5,783 nucleotides of DNA from Clostridia bacterium (GTDB taxonomy: Bacteria > Bacillota > Clostridia > Oscillospirales > QAMX01). This document shows, piece by piece, positions 5,466-5,783 of this stretch. The stretch lies in assembly GCA_017547975.1 (NCBI GenBank), contig JAFYNU010000187.1, positions 1 to 5,783 on the forward strand. Reading direction: 5' to 3'. The notes beneath the pieces are model-generated. The model was not told where the DNA came from, ran no database searches, and saw only the letters and a list, made by a program, of their open reading frames with translations. The first letter of the stretch is position 1. The number at the start of each line of letters is the position of its first letter. A program made the translations under genes and the position numbers.

Positions 5466-5783
5466 TACTTATTGTAGGTTCCGTCCAGATCGAAGGTGGC
5501 GCCGCCGGTGGATTCCTTGCGGCGGGAGTTCTTGACCTTTTCGGCAAGCAGGGCGTTGAAGCGATCCTCGTCCAGGGGCAGGGTGACCTTTTCGCCGGTC
5601 CAACCGGAAAGGTACATGCCGTTGCACAGGGTCAGACCCTTGATGCCTTCCACACCCGGGGACCACAGGGGTTTGCCGAATACGATGGCGTCGGCCCAGT
5701 CGTTGAGGATGCCCACGTGCTGGTCGTTGTCGCCTTCCACCGGAATTTCGATGGTTTCAAATTCGGGGGCGCCGAAGCCGCCC
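5465..5783 (-). CDS. Gfo/Idh/MocA-family oxidoreductase, C-terminal part (5' end outside window)
   Basis: The frame enters from beyond position 5783 and ends with TAA at 5465-5467, giving the last 105 residues. The sequence from GGFGAPEFETIEIP through DQHVGILNDWADAIVFGKPLWSPG to VEGIKGLTLCNGMYLSGWTG matches the C-terminal substrate-binding domain of NAD(P)-dependent Gfo/Idh/MocA oxidoreductases, where the (Q)HxGIL...DAI...GxPLxxPGxEGI...L.NxMYLSxWTG pattern recurs. The Rossmann nucleotide-binding domain would be in the missing N-terminal part. These enzymes oxidise or reduce sugars, inositols or their derivatives; the substrate cannot be read from this fragment. A GTG at 5740 lies within the domain and is not the real start. 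Its own terminator follows, so it is a separate transcription unit from the antiporter operon, and any functional link is unproven. Confidence 0.88.
   Translation of the reverse strand, partial: GGFGAPEFETIEIPVEGDNDQHVGILNDWADAIVFGKPLWSPGVEGIKGLTLCNGMYLSGWTGEKVTLPLDEDRFNALLAEKVKNSRRKESTGGATFDLDGTYNK

Noticed and set aside
5293..5535. An 80-codon plus-strand frame spanning the terminator and repeats
   Set aside because: It crosses a strong terminator, the heptad repeats and the end of the oxidoreductase gene, and its translation is simply arginine- and cysteine-rich noise.

Overview
The window reads as part of a bacterial chromosome, most likely from a mid- to high-GC member of the Clostridia (Bacillota). 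The taxonomic guess rests on the strong purine-rich ribosome binding sites (GGAGG, AAAGGGGG), the tightly overlapping genes, and a split Mrp/Mbh-type antiporter module of a kind I know from anaerobic Firmicutes and archaea. It is an inference from style, not a proven assignment. Every gene lies on the minus strand, so transcription runs from high to low coordinates.

Region 5465-5783 is the C-terminal part of a Gfo/Idh/MocA-family oxidoreductase whose 5' end lies beyond the window. It is followed by a cluster of 7-bp repeats (5428-5465) and a strong intrinsic terminator (5393-5420). Region 5102-5392 holds no gene. It contains two small inverted repeats, a near-consensus sigma-70-type promoter (TTGAAA, 17 bp, TATAAT at 5221-5249), and an untranslated leader of about 110 nt with a perfect 8-bp GC hairpin.

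Region 1-5101 is one long operon for a multisubunit monovalent cation/proton antiporter. The order is mrpE, mrpF, mrpG, a small DUF4040 (MbhD/MrpA C-terminal) protein, an MbhE-MrpB fusion, mrpC, mrpD, and a second NuoL/M/N-like proton-conducting subunit that runs off the window at position 1. This is the gene order of the antiporter half of archaeal membrane-bound hydrogenases (MbhA-H), not the mrpABCDEFG order of Bacillus. The genes overlap by a few bases or are separated by under 40 bp, so they are almost certainly co-transcribed and translationally coupled. Together they would form a membrane complex exchanging cytoplasmic Na+ (or another monovalent cation) for protons. Whether it stands alone or is fused to a redox module depends on genes beyond position 1.

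The points that most deserve a second look are the start of mrpE, where the ribosome binding site points to an AUU codon rather than the nearest conventional start, and the structured leader and palindromic promoter spacer ahead of the operon. I see no clear sign of a new defence or mobile system; the window is mainly a well-organised energy-conversion operon.
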